From Lentimicrobium sp. L6 (GTDB lineage Bacteria > Bacteroidota > Bacteroidia > Bacteroidales > UBA12170): a stretch of DNA of 42,410 nucleotides. Every line of letters begins with the position of its first letter. Position 1 is the stretch's first letter. Position numbers and translations under genes: made by a program. The notes under the pieces are model-generated. The model was not told where the DNA came from. It saw only the letters and a program-made list of their open reading frames with translations, and made no database searches. Shown piece after piece: positions 7,837 through 16,377 of this stretch. The stretch lies in NCBI RefSeq assembly GCF_013166655.1, contig NZ_JABKCA010000053.1, positions 1 through 42,410 of the forward strand. The letters run 5' to 3'.

Positions 7837-9162
7837 TTATTTTTTAGTATTTATTCCAATACAATAATAATCTATCTCCCTGTCTTTCATTTCATCGAGG
7901 TCGTATACGTTACGACCATCAACAATAACAGGGTTTTTTAATAGTTTCTTAATAATATTGAAGTTCGGGAATTTGAATTCTGGCCATTCTGTAGCAATGA
8001 TAAGGGCATCAGAATCGATCAATACATCATATTGATCTTGTCCATATTCAATTTTATCACCTAATATTCTTCCTGCTTCTTCCATTGCAACAGGGTCATA
8101 AGCTTTCACATTTGCTCCAGCTTCAAGAAGCTTTCTGATGATTACTAAGCTTGGAGCTTCTCTCATATCATCGGTTTGTGGTTTAAAGGCGAGTCCCCAT
8201 AAAGCAAATGTTTTACCTTTTAAATCATGATTAAAGTGCTTATTCAGTTTAGTGATTAAAATAGACTTTTGTGCCTCGTTAACTTCTTCAACAGCTTTTA
8301 ACACTTTTAAACTATAAGAAAAGTCATCTGCGGTTTTAATAAGAGCTTTAACATCTTTTGGGAAGCAGGAGCCGCCATAACCTGTACCAGGATAAATAAA
8401 TTTAGTTCCAATTCTTGAATCTGAACCTATTCCTCTTCTCACTGAATTTACATCGGCTCCAACAATTTCGCATAGATTGGCTATATCGTTCATGAAACTG
8501 ATTTTTGTGGCCAGCATACTGTTGGCTGCATATTTGGTCATTTCTGCAGAAGTGACATCCATAAAAACCACAGGGTGACCATTCATGGTAAATGGTTTAT
8601 ATAGTCTTTCCATCGTTTTTTTGGCTTTGTCTGTGTCACAGCCTACAACAATTCGGTCTGGTTTAAGAAAATCAGATACTGCAGCGCCTTCCTTAAGGAA
8701 TTCTGGATTTGAACATACATCAAATTCAAGTTTAGAGTCACGGTTATCTAACTCTCCTTGTAATGCTTTTCTTACTTTTTCTGCTGTACCAACAGGTACT
8801 GTGCTTTTGGTGACCATTAATAGATAGTCATTCATATGACGTCCAACTTCTTTAGCTACTTCTAGAACGTATTTTAGGTCAGCACTACCATCTTCATCTG
8901 GTGGGGTACCTACTGCTCCAAATACTACTTCAGCTCCATCTAAGCATTCAGAAAGCTTTGTGCTAAAATGAAGTCTCCCTTTTTTTACATTTCTATGTAC
9001 TAGATCTTCCAGTCCAGGCTCGTAGATTGGAATGATACCTTTTTTAAGGTTTTCAATTTTGAGTTCATCAATATCCACGCAAGTTACGTCGATACCTACT
9101 TCACTAAAACATGCACCAGTTACTAAGCCCACATAACCAGTTCCTACGATTGTTATTTTCAT
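7837..9162 (-). CDS. ugd: UDP-glucose 6-dehydrogenase
   Basis: The enzyme oxidises UDP-glucose to UDP-glucuronate with two NAD+ in the cytoplasm. The 441-residue length is typical of the family. The N-terminal Rossmann motif is GTGYVG (7-12). The invariant TGACFSEVG follows, TKSTVPVGT is near 118-126, and the catalytic Cys266 lies in GYGGSCFPKD. A C-terminal UDP-binding domain follows, with WGLAFKPQTDDMREAPS. It is the first gene of the operon ugd-uxs-rfbD, and a -7 box (TATATTTG read on the minus strand) lies 33 bases upstream. All catalytic features are intact. Confidence 0.96.
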   Translation of the reverse strand: MKITIVGTGYVGLVTGACFSEVGIDVTCVDIDELKIENLKKGIIPIYEPGLEDLVHRNVKKGRLHFSTKLSECLDGAEVVFGAVGTPPDEDGSADLKYVLEVAKEVGRHMNDYLLMVTKSTVPVGTAEKVRKALQGELDNRDSKLEFDVCSNPEFLKEGAAVSDFLKPDRIVVGCDTDKAKKTMERLYKPFTMNGHPVVFMDVTSAEMTKYAANSMLATKISFMNDIANLCEIVGADVNSVRRGIGSDSRIGTKFIYPGTGYGGSCFPKDVKALIKTADDFSYSLKVLKAVEEVNEAQKSILITKLNKHFNHDLKGKTFALWGLAFKPQTDDMREAPSLVIIRKLLEAGANVKAYDPVAMEEAGRILGDKIEYGQDQYDVLIDSDALIIATEWPEFKFPNFNIIKKLLKNPVIVDGRNVYDLDEMKDREIDYYCIGINTKK

Positions 9163-9195
9163 CTTATATGATTTTTATAAGTTAATCTTTCATAT

Positions 9196-9227
9196 CAAAT
9201 ATAGTGATATTTTTTGATTCAAACAAG
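9196..9227 (-). promoter_or_regulatory. Promoter of the ugd operon
   Basis: On the minus strand the -7 box TATATTTG is at 9196-9203. A TTTG (9220-9223) or CTTG (9224-9227) lies 16-20 bases further upstream and would serve as the -33 element. Confidence 0.6.
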
Positions 9228-9255
9228 AATAACTATTCAAAATTTCTGTTTTTTG

Positions 9256-9341
9256 AAAAATATTTCCATATTTCGGAAACCTAAATGTTTAGATTTCTTT
9301 GATATGGATTCTTGTCCAGGTAAATAATTGGAAATATTTTT
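9256..9341. repeat. Inverted repeat in the ugd/fadD divergent region
   Basis: AAAAATATTTCC (9256-9267) is repeated inverted as GGAAATATTTTT (9330-9341). A shorter dyad TTTCC/GGAAA lies at 9263-9279. The elements sit in the 339-bp gap between divergent genes and could be an operator, but the sequence is very AT-rich, so chance is possible. Confidence 0.35.
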
Positions 9342-9471
9342 TATGTTTTTAGAATCTACAATAATAAATATTGGAATAAATATGAAAAAATTCGAAAAAT
9401 GCATTATGTGAATCATGTAAGTATCAGATATATAGACCTTAAGGTGATTTCATATATTGGATATAAAATTT

Positions 9472-9479
9472 TATATTTG
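9472..9479 (+). promoter_or_regulatory. Promoter -7 box (TATATTTG) for the first acyl-CoA synthetase
   Basis: An exact TAnnTTTG match lies 22 bases before the start codon at 9502. Confidence 0.6.
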
Positions 9480-9501
9480 CTGCTGTCAATTTATTTAAAA
9501 T

Positions 9502-11292
9502 ATGGAAGTTAGAAGAACATTTGATCTATTAGATCGTTATGCCGAGAAGTTTGTAATTGAGGATGCTTTTGCCATTAAGAGAAATAAAAAGTGGGAATTG
9601 TTTTCCACAAAAGATTATATAGATAACTCGCATTATTTTGCATATGGTCTTATGGAAATGGGATATAAAGTAGGTGATAAGATAGCTACAGTTTCCAATA
9701 ATAGACCAGAATGGAATTTTATTGATATGGGATTATCCTTAGGTGGGTTTATCCATGTTCCAATATATCCAACTATCAGTGAAAGTGAGTATGCCCATAT
9801 ATTTGCAGATAGTGGTGTTAAGATGCTCATTCTAAGTGATAAATTACTATTAAAAAAGCTTAGTCCTTTAGCAGAGGAAGCCACTACTATTAGGGAGATA
9901 TTCACTATAAATACAATTGAAGGTGAAAAGAATTACGGGGAGATTTTAGCTTTAGGTAAAAAAACTGAGCCTAAGCATAAAGAAGCACTTCTAAAACATA
10001 AAGAATCGATAAGTTCAAAGGATTTAGTTACCATTATTTACACATCGGGGACCACAGGAAACTCCAAAGGTGTGATGTTGTCCCATCAGAATTTGGTTTC
10101 CAATTTTATTGCCACTGCACCAGTGCAGCCCATGGAGTTTGGAGCTAAAGTATTAAGTTTTTTACCATTATGCCATGTTTATGAGCGCATGATGAATTAT
10201 CATTTTCAGTATAAGGGCTTGCGAATTTATTATGCTGAAAATATGGGAACCATTGCTGATAATTTAAAAGAAATTAAAGCCGATGGATTTAATACAGTGC
10301 CAAGATTGCTCGAAAAAGTGTATGACAAAATTGTGGCGAAAGGAAAAGATCTTTCAGGGATTAAAAAGGTTATATTCTTTTGGGCTGTTAATTTAGGTTT
10401 ACGATATGAACTAAATGGAGAGAATGGTTGGTTATATGAGCAGAAACTCAAATTAGCTCGAAAGTTGGTTTTTGATAAGTGGAATGAAGCTTTAGGAGGG
10501 AATATTAGTACCATAGTTTCTGGAGGGTCCGCTTTACAACCTAGATTGGCCCGTGTTTTTCATGCGGCAGGTATGAAAGTTATGGAGGGCTATGGTTTAA
10601 CAGAAACAGGGCCTGTAATTGCTGTTAATAATGCTTATTATCCAAATATTAAATTTGGAACTGTGGGCCCTGTTATTGATGGTGTTGAAGTGAGGATAGC
10701 TGAGGATGGTGAGATTTTATGCAAAGGACCTAACGTAATGATGGGTTACTATAATGCACCTGATCTTACCGCAGAAGTAATAGATGAAGATGGTTGGTTT
10801 CATACTGGAGATATCGGTGTTCTAGAAGATGATAAATTTTTGAAGATTACTGATAGAAAGAAAGAAATCTTTAAATTATCATCAGGAAAGTATGTAGCAC
10901 CTCAGGCGGTTGAGAATAAATTTAAGGAATCTATCTTCATTGAACAAATAATGGTGGTTGGTGAAAATGAGAAATTTGCAAGTGCTTTGGTTTCGCCAAA
11001 CTTTAACCATCTGCATTTTTGGGCATCAAAGCATAAGGTACACTATAGAGACAATATGGAGTTGGTGAGAAAACCTGAAGTGGTGGCCCGTTTCCAAAAA
11101 GAAGTGAATATCGTTAATAAAAAACTATCTCTAACAGAGAATGTGAAACGATTTAGAATAGTTTGTGATGAGTGGAGTCCAAATACCAGAGAACTCAGCC
11201 CAACACTTAAACTTAAACGAAAAAATATTTATGAGAAATATGATCATATCCTTAGAGAAATCTATAGATATTCTAATGGGAATGGAGATTAA
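9502..11292 (+). CDS. Long-chain fatty acid-CoA ligase (AMP-binding), copy 1
   Basis: The enzyme activates fatty acids to acyl-CoA through an acyl-adenylate, usually at the inner face of the cytoplasmic membrane. The 596 residues match the long-chain (FadD15-like) class. The P-loop-like motif is YTSGTTGNSKG (180-190), the A5 motif is GYGLTETG (363-370), the hinge region is GWFHTGDIG (431-439) followed by DRKKEIFKLSSGKY (451-464), and a C-terminal LSPTLKLKRK segment carries candidate catalytic lysines. It is followed by a close paralogue and a hotdog thioesterase. The group may handle exogenous or recycled fatty acids. A separate -7 box precedes each ligase, so they can be expressed independently. 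Chain-length specificity cannot be read from the sequence. Confidence 0.94.
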   Translation: MEVRRTFDLLDRYAEKFVIEDAFAIKRNKKWELFSTKDYIDNSHYFAYGLMEMGYKVGDKIATVSNNRPEWNFIDMGLSLGGFIHVPIYPTISESEYAHIFADSGVKMLILSDKLLLKKLSPLAEEATTIREIFTINTIEGEKNYGEILALGKKTEPKHKEALLKHKESISSKDLVTIIYTSGTTGNSKGVMLSHQNLVSNFIATAPVQPMEFGAKVLSFLPLCHVYERMMNYHFQYKGLRIYYAENMGTIADNLKEIKADGFNTVPRLLEKVYDKIVAKGKDLSGIKKVIFFWAVNLGLRYELNGENGWLYEQKLKLARKLVFDKWNEALGGNISTIVSGGSALQPRLARVFHAAGMKVMEGYGLTETGPVIAVNNAYYPNIKFGTVGPVIDGVEVRIAEDGEILCKGPNVMMGYYNAPDLTAEVIDEDGWFHTGDIGVLEDDKFLKITDRKKEIFKLSSGKYVAPQAVENKFKESIFIEQIMVVGENEKFASALVSPNFNHLHFWASKHKVHYRDNMELVRKPEVVARFQKEVNIVNKKLSLTENVKRFRIVCDEWSPNTRELSPTLKLKRKNIYEKYDHILREIYRYSNGNGD

Positions 11293-11387
11293 AGTTGATA
11301 CAAGAGTTGCTAGGCTGATTTTGCTTAGATGAATGCTCTTTGTCAAATTAATGTAAATACCCCATCTTATTAATTTAGAAATATAAT

Positions 11388-11395
11388 TATCTTTG
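11388..11395 (+). promoter_or_regulatory. Promoter -7 box (TATCTTTG) for the second acyl-CoA synthetase
   Basis: An exact TAnnTTTG match lies 24 bases before the start at 11420 and suggests independent transcription of copy 2. Confidence 0.55.
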
Positions 11396-11419
11396 AACCT
11401 ATAACTCTAGAAAAGCCGC

Positions 11420-13195
11420 ATGAAGGAAATCAAAAGAACATTCGATATTTTAAGCTATAACGAGATACATCAACCTCTCGACAAAGCACTGTCTATTAAG
11501 CGTAATGATCAGTGGGAATCTTATACTATTCAAGAATACAGAAAAAATGTAGATTTAATTAGTTATGGATTTATTGAGATGGGCTTCTCAAAGGGTGATA
11601 AAATTGCTACAGTCATTAATAATTGTCCAGAATGGAACTTTATCGATTTTGGGATGTCACAATTGGGACTGGTTCATGTTGGCATTTACCCTACCATTAG
11701 TGAAATAGAATATCTTCATATTCTAAAACACTCCGAGGCTAAAATTTTAATTGTCTCTTCCAAAGAAATTTACACCAAACTATTGCCTGTAATTTATCAG
11801 GCAGATAGCATTCAAGAGGTATATAGTATTGAGGATATTGCTGGTGTAAAAAGTCTTAATGATATTGTTTCTTTAGGGGAGAAGAATCAAGAGAAGTACA
11901 AGTTGGAATTAGTAGAAAGAAAAGCTTCTGTTTTGCCAGATGATTTATTGACATTAATATATACCTCAGGAACAACTGGTTTGTCAAAAGGAGTTATGCT
12001 TACCCATAAAAATGTGGTGAGTAATGTTGTTTTAGGCCTAGAATTCACTCAACCTTTGAAATATAAAGAAAGAGCATTTAGTTTCTTACCGATGTCACAT
12101 GTTTTAGAAAGATGTGGGATTTACCTGTGGCAATATAAGGGTTTAGAGATTTATTATGCAGGAAGCATCGAGTCTATCGTTCCTGATATGCAAGAAGTAC
12201 AGCCTCATACTTTTATTTCGGTTCCTCGTATTTTCGAAAAAATATATGACAAGATTATAAATACAGGTAGAGGGTTGAGTTTTGTAAAAAAGATGATTTT
12301 CTTTTGGGCAGTAAGAGTAGGGGATCAGTATCAGCCAAATCCTGAAGATCGTTCTGCTTTTTATAATTTTAAGTTAAAGATCGCTGATAAGTTGGTTTTG
12401 AATAAATGGAGAGCAGCCTTAGGTGGAAATGTAAAAGGAATTGTTTCTGGAGGAGCTGCTCTACAACCACGATTGGCCAGAGCTTTTTGGGCAGCCGGAA
12501 TTAAGGTGCAAGAAGGTTATGGTTTAACTGAAACTTCTCCCATAGCTACCGCAAATGGTTTTGAGTCTCCAAATGTATTATTTGGTTCTGTGGGTTATAT
12601 TAATGATAGCGTTCAGGTGAAGATAGCTGAAGATGGTGAAATCTTGCTCAAGGGTGATAATGTGATGGTTGGCTATTATAAGGAGCCAGAACTAACTGCA
12701 GAAGCCTTAAAAGATGGCTGGTTTCATACGGGCGATATCGGGAAAATAGAAGGTCGTTTTCTTTATATCACCGATAGGAAAAAAGAAATTTTCAAATTAT
12801 CGGGTGGTAAATATGTGGCTCCTCAAGCTGTTGAGAATGTATTTAAAGAATCGAATTTTATTGAGCAATTAATGGTGATTGGTGAAAACCAGAAATTCAC
12901 AGCAGCTCTGATAGTACCCGATTTTAACTTCCTTCATAACTGGTGTACTATACATGTGGTGGAGTTTAGAGATAATGAGGAGCTTATTAAAAATCCTATT
13001 ATTGTTGCTCGTATTCAAAGAGAAGTAGATAAATATAATGCGCAGCTCGACCATATTGCCAAAATTAAAACATTCAGAATTGTGGCTGATGAATGGACGC
13101 CAGATACGGGAATGCTTTCTCCAACATTAAAATTGAAAAGAAAGAAGGTAGTCGCTAAATATGAAGAGGAAATAAATAGTATATATCAATCATAA
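11420..13195 (+). CDS. Long-chain fatty acid-CoA ligase (AMP-binding), copy 2
   Basis: This 591-residue protein is a collinear paralogue of the ligase just upstream. The two share the N-terminal KRTFD/RRTFD start, YTSGTTGLSKG near residue 180, GYGLTETSP near 365, GWFHTGDIG near 430 and the LSPTLKLKRK end. It has all the motifs needed for acyl-adenylate and acyl-CoA formation. Divergence in the acceptor region (for example CHVYERM versus SHVLERC) suggests an old duplication and possibly different substrate range. Its stop overlaps the start of the following thioesterase gene (TAATG), so the two are probably translated together. Confidence 0.94.
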   Translation: MKEIKRTFDILSYNEIHQPLDKALSIKRNDQWESYTIQEYRKNVDLISYGFIEMGFSKGDKIATVINNCPEWNFIDFGMSQLGLVHVGIYPTISEIEYLHILKHSEAKILIVSSKEIYTKLLPVIYQADSIQEVYSIEDIAGVKSLNDIVSLGEKNQEKYKLELVERKASVLPDDLLTLIYTSGTTGLSKGVMLTHKNVVSNVVLGLEFTQPLKYKERAFSFLPMSHVLERCGIYLWQYKGLEIYYAGSIESIVPDMQEVQPHTFISVPRIFEKIYDKIINTGRGLSFVKKMIFFWAVRVGDQYQPNPEDRSAFYNFKLKIADKLVLNKWRAALGGNVKGIVSGGAALQPRLARAFWAAGIKVQEGYGLTETSPIATANGFESPNVLFGSVGYINDSVQVKIAEDGEILLKGDNVMVGYYKEPELTAEALKDGWFHTGDIGKIEGRFLYITDRKKEIFKLSGGKYVAPQAVENVFKESNFIEQLMVIGENQKFTAALIVPDFNFLHNWCTIHVVEFRDNEELIKNPIIVARIQREVDKYNAQLDHIAKIKTFRIVADEWTPDTGMLSPTLKLKRKKVVAKYEEEINSIYQS

Positions 13196-13651
13196 TGACA
13201 AAGAATCCAATATTATCTTATCTGAAACAGCATGTCAATAAACCTATAACTAAAAGCATGTCTCCATCGGCCTTGTGGCTGAAAGGCTTTTTAGTGAACG
13301 TAGAAGAAGGTTTTGCTGAAATTGAATACACGGTAAGAAAAGAAATGACTAATCCATTAGGCACACTGCAAGGCGGTGTAATGGCTGCGTTGATAGATGA
13401 TACCATGGGTATGGCCCTTTTTACCTTGTCGCAAAAAAAACTTGTTTACTACAACCAACCTGAATGTGAATTATCTTTATGGTGCCAAAGAGGGTGAAAA
13501 AGTATTGGTTAAAGCAAAAGTGGTAAGAATTGGTAAAAAGATAGCCAACATTGAATGTAAGGTGATGAATGAGGAGGGTGATATTATTAGTACAGCCACC
13601 AGTAACTTGGTGGTAACTAGTATAAAGATTAATAGTGCTATTCCTGAATAG
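13195..13651 (+). pseudogene. PaaI-like hotdog-fold thioesterase, frameshifted at an A8 tract
   Basis: The reading frame starts at the ATG overlapping the preceding stop and encodes a hotdog protein: GTLQGGVMAALIDDTMG is the helix-region motif, with a candidate catalytic Asp. After residue ~80 the frame runs through eight A (13433-13440) and then yields an unrelated tail to a stop at 13497. The continuation of the domain (LFTTTNLNVNYLYGAKEGE, then KVLVKAKVVRIG) is in the +2 frame and ends at 13651. Removing one A joins the two halves as LSQKNLFTTTN and gives about 151 residues, the normal size of this family. Known relatives hydrolyse acyl-CoA thioesters. Possible explanations are a recent mutation, a sequencing error, or transcriptional slippage on A8 restoring the product. 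Confidence 0.8.
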
Positions 13652-13794
13652 TAATAACAAATGTACATCAAAATACTCCTTAAAGCATTTTGCTAGTTAT
13701 ATTGGTAAATACCGATATATAATCAAGCTATCCTTTTATCAAAACTAATTTAAGGCACATTTCTATTTGTCATTGGTATAAATTCATTAACCAT

Positions 13795-13827
13795 AAAAAA
13801 AGGGAGCAATTTTGCTCCCTTTTTTTT
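13795..13827. terminator. Bidirectional hairpin terminator
   Basis: GGGAGCAA (13802-13809) pairs with TTGCTCCC (13812-13819). A7 precedes and T8 follows the stem. It lies between the thioesterase gene and the convergent biotin-carrier gene and can serve both. Confidence 0.85.
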
Positions 13828-13828
13828 A

Positions 13829-14161
13829 TTATTTAAACTCTATCAGTAATTGTCCTTTTCTGACAATATCACCAGGTTTACAATGGATTTTTTTAATCTC
13901 TCCACCAATAAAACTAGTGATCTGATTTTTCATCTTCATGGCTTCCAGAATTAATAAATCTTGGCCAATTTCAATGGTCTGTCCTTCTTCTACAAAAATC
14001 TCGAAGATAGTACCAGGAATAGCTGCAGGAAGTTCCTTTACATTTTCTGGTATGTAGGGCTTTCTGTTCTTGTAGCTTTCGGGTACTTCAGTAATATATA
14101 TAGAGTTATCTACATTAAACTCGCTATACTGAGTTTCCTTTGACTTATCATCTTTACTCAT
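13829..14161 (-). CDS. Biotin carboxyl carrier protein of an acyl-CoA carboxylase/decarboxylase
   Basis: This 110-residue biotinyl domain protein has the attachment motif EAMKMK, with Lys76 as the predicted biotinylated residue. It ends in the usual GDIVRKGQLLIEF strand. The N-terminal ~45 residues are a linker likely to contact the carboxyltransferase. It lies 11 bases downstream of the carboxyltransferase gene in the same operon and so is its carboxybiotin carrier. No biotin carboxylase or membrane decarboxylase subunit is in the window, so the complex may use a subunit encoded elsewhere. Confidence 0.92.
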   Translation of the reverse strand: MSKDDKSKETQYSEFNVDNSIYITEVPESYKNRKPYIPENVKELPAAIPGTIFEIFVEEGQTIEIGQDLLILEAMKMKNQITSFIGGEIKKIHCKPGDIVRKGQLLIEFK

Positions 14162-14172
14162 TAGCTTATGTT

Positions 14173-15720
14173 TTAGAATGGTGGAACACCATGTTTCTTT
14201 TTAGGAGTCTGAACATCTTTCGAAGAACTAATTTCAAGAGCATGAACAATCATTTTTCTAGTTTCTTCTGGCTCAATTACCGCATCAACATAACCATAGG
14301 CTGCTGCTACGTATGGATTAGCAAACTTCTGTTTGTACTCTTCCACTTTCTGTAATCTTACTTTTTCAGGATCTTCAGCATTTTTAATTTCATTTCTGAA
14401 AATAATATTTGCAGCACCTTCAGGTCCCATAACAGCAATCTCTGCCATTGGCCAAGCAAATACGAAGTCAGCTCTTAAGTGATGACTGCACATGGCGATA
14501 TATCCTCCTCCATAAGCTTTTCTCATTATTACAGTCAGTTTGGGAACTGTAGCTTCAGAATAAGCATAAAGAATTTTAGCACCATGACGAATAACACCAG
14601 CATGCTCTTGATCTACTCCAGGTAAGTAACCAGGAAGGTCAACCAGTGTTAATAGTGGAATATTAAATGCATCACAATAACGGATAAAACGGGCGGCTTT
14701 ATCAGAAGAGTCTACATCAAGAACCCCGGCTAAAAAGGCTGGCTGGTTCCCTACGATACCAATAGTTTCTCCATCAATACGAGTGAAGCCAATAACAATG
14801 TTTTTTGCAAAATGCTCTTGGATCTCAAAGAACTCAGAGTTGTCACAAATCGCCTTCACTACATCTCTTACATCATATGGCATTTTCGGATCTGTTGGCA
14901 TAATTTCATCCAACTTATATGTTCTTGTTCTTGGTGGCTTTTTAGGAAAGCGATCGGGCTTTTTGGTATTATTCCAAGGGATGTAAGTACATAATTGCTT
15001 AATTTGTCCAAAACACTCTTGCTCACTTTCTGCATAGAAATGAGCGTTTCCTGTTTTGGCAGCATGTACATATGCACCACCAAGGGCTTCCATACTAATT
15101 TCCTCACCAAGCACTGTTTTAATCACTTCAGGACCTGTAATAAACATTTTGGATATCTTGTCTACTACGAATACAAAATCGGTTAAAGCAGGACTATAAA
15201 CAGCGCCACCGGCGCAGGGTCCTAAAATAACAGATATCTGAGGGATAACCCCAGATGCTTGAGTATTTCTAAAAAATATTTCACCATAACCAGCCAAGGA
15301 GTTAACCCCTTCTTGAATACGTGCTCCACCAGAATCGTTGATTCCAATGATTGGCACCTTCATTTTCATGGCATGGTCCATGATTTTAGTGATTTTCTTT
15401 GCGTGCATATACCCCAAAGAACCACCAGCAACGGTGAAATCCTGTGCGTAAATACATACAGGATGAGCTCCTAGTGTACCTGTTCCAGTGATTACTCCAT
15501 CACCAGCGAGGTATTTTTTATCCATGTCAAAATCTTTTGCAGCATGTTCTACAAATAGATCATATTCATGGAAGGATTTTGGATCGAGAATGGCAACAAT
15601 ACGCTCACGGGCAGTTAATTTACCTACGGCTTTTTGTTTTTCAATAGCCTTGGATCCCCCACCAGACAAGGCGTTTTTCATTCTCTCTCTTAAATCTAAA
15701 GACTTCTGTTTAATAGACAT
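14173..15720 (-). CDS. Acyl-CoA carboxyltransferase (propionyl-CoA carboxylase beta / MmdA-like)
   Basis: This 515-residue crotonase-fold carboxyltransferase moves CO2 between carboxybiotin and an acyl-CoA such as propionyl-/methylmalonyl-CoA. Both halves are present: the N-domain with SGGARIQEG (130-138) and GPCAGGAVYSPA (167-178), and the C-domain with AGVLDVDSSDKAARF and AYGGGYIAM (402-410). The residue aligned with the specificity position of actinobacterial enzymes is Ile408 rather than Asp, as in enzymes with broader substrate range and in MmdA proteins. The -33/-7 pair upstream looks good. Only the biotin carrier follows it. Propionyl-CoA carboxylase is the likelier role; a methylmalonyl-CoA decarboxylase alpha subunit is the alternative. 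Confidence 0.92.
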   Translation of the reverse strand: MSIKQKSLDLRERMKNALSGGGSKAIEKQKAVGKLTARERIVAILDPKSFHEYDLFVEHAAKDFDMDKKYLAGDGVITGTGTLGAHPVCIYAQDFTVAGGSLGYMHAKKITKIMDHAMKMKVPIIGINDSGGARIQEGVNSLAGYGEIFFRNTQASGVIPQISVILGPCAGGAVYSPALTDFVFVVDKISKMFITGPEVIKTVLGEEISMEALGGAYVHAAKTGNAHFYAESEQECFGQIKQLCTYIPWNNTKKPDRFPKKPPRTRTYKLDEIMPTDPKMPYDVRDVVKAICDNSEFFEIQEHFAKNIVIGFTRIDGETIGIVGNQPAFLAGVLDVDSSDKAARFIRYCDAFNIPLLTLVDLPGYLPGVDQEHAGVIRHGAKILYAYSEATVPKLTVIMRKAYGGGYIAMCSHHLRADFVFAWPMAEIAVMGPEGAANIIFRNEIKNAEDPEKVRLQKVEEYKQKFANPYVAAAYGYVDAVIEPEETRKMIVHALEISSSKDVQTPKKKHGVPPF

Positions 15721-15775
15721 ATTTTCCTTTTTTGATTCAGAATTTGTTGTTCAATCCAATTCCGCAATAACCTAG

Positions 15776-15805
15776 CAAAATTAAGAGATTTTACAAATAA
15801 AACAA
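15776..15805 (-). promoter_or_regulatory. Promoter of the carboxyltransferase operon
   Basis: On the minus strand TTG (15803-15805), a 19-base spacer and TAATTTTG (15776-15783) match the Bacteroidota -33/-7 pattern. They lie about 55 bases before the start codon. The rest of the gap 15721-16030 holds only this promoter and the secG terminator. Confidence 0.6.
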
Positions 15806-15970
15806 TAATATTTCTGTTAGTTAGGTAACAGCAGAACTTTTTTTGATGTAATGATGTCTTAAGATTAAATAGGATTTGGAACTCTAATCTTTGGCTTTTC
15901 AGCTACTGACAATGATATGCCAACTATTATATTTATTTATTTTAGATGGAATATTCTAAAATTATTAAGC

Positions 15971-16009
15971 TCAAAAAAAAATGATTTCTCAGCATCTGAG
16001 AAATCATTT
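15971..16009 (-). terminator. Terminator of the secG operon
   Basis: A 14-bp perfect stem, 15979-15992 with 15996-16009 (core TGATTTCTCAG), has a 3-nt loop. On the minus strand it is followed by a long run of T. Confidence 0.9.
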
Positions 16010-16030
16010 GTATATTTTTATTGAATAATA

Positions 16031-16363
16031 CTATTCAGCATTCTCCGTTGGAGGAACCATATTTGATGGAATTGGCTGAGCATTTTCAATTTGTTCCCTA
16101 AGTTCAGTATCGATAATATCACCATTGTTTACTGATCTTGGAATAACGAAAATAGAGAATAAACTCAATACTAATAGAACTAAAGCTAGAGTCCATGTTG
16201 ATTTCTCTAAGAAATCAGCAGTTTTTCTTACTCCTAAATACTGATTGTTTCCAGCAAAGTTGGAAGCTAATCCACCACCCTTAGAGTTTTGAACCAAAAC
16301 TACTAACATTAATAAGATACAAGTGATTAAAATTAAAACTGATACAATTATATACGCACCCAT
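16031..16363 (-). CDS. secG: Preprotein translocase subunit SecG
   Basis: This 110-residue membrane protein has two hydrophobic segments (about 4-25 and 52-75). Between them is the family signature VVLVQNSKGGGLASNFAG with the short cytoplasmic loop. SecG assists the SecYEG channel in protein export. The C-terminal tail is longer than in Escherichia coli and acidic, as is common in Bacteroidota. It is the last gene of the operon with the sigma-54 activator, LptE and TPR protein, and a strong terminator follows. Confidence 0.93.
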   Translation of the reverse strand: MGAYIIVSVLILITCILLMLVVLVQNSKGGGLASNFAGNNQYLGVRKTADFLEKSTWTLALVLLVLSLFSIFVIPRSVNNGDIIDTELREQIENAQPIPSNMVPPTENAE

Positions 16364-16377
16364 GGCTATTCTTTTTT

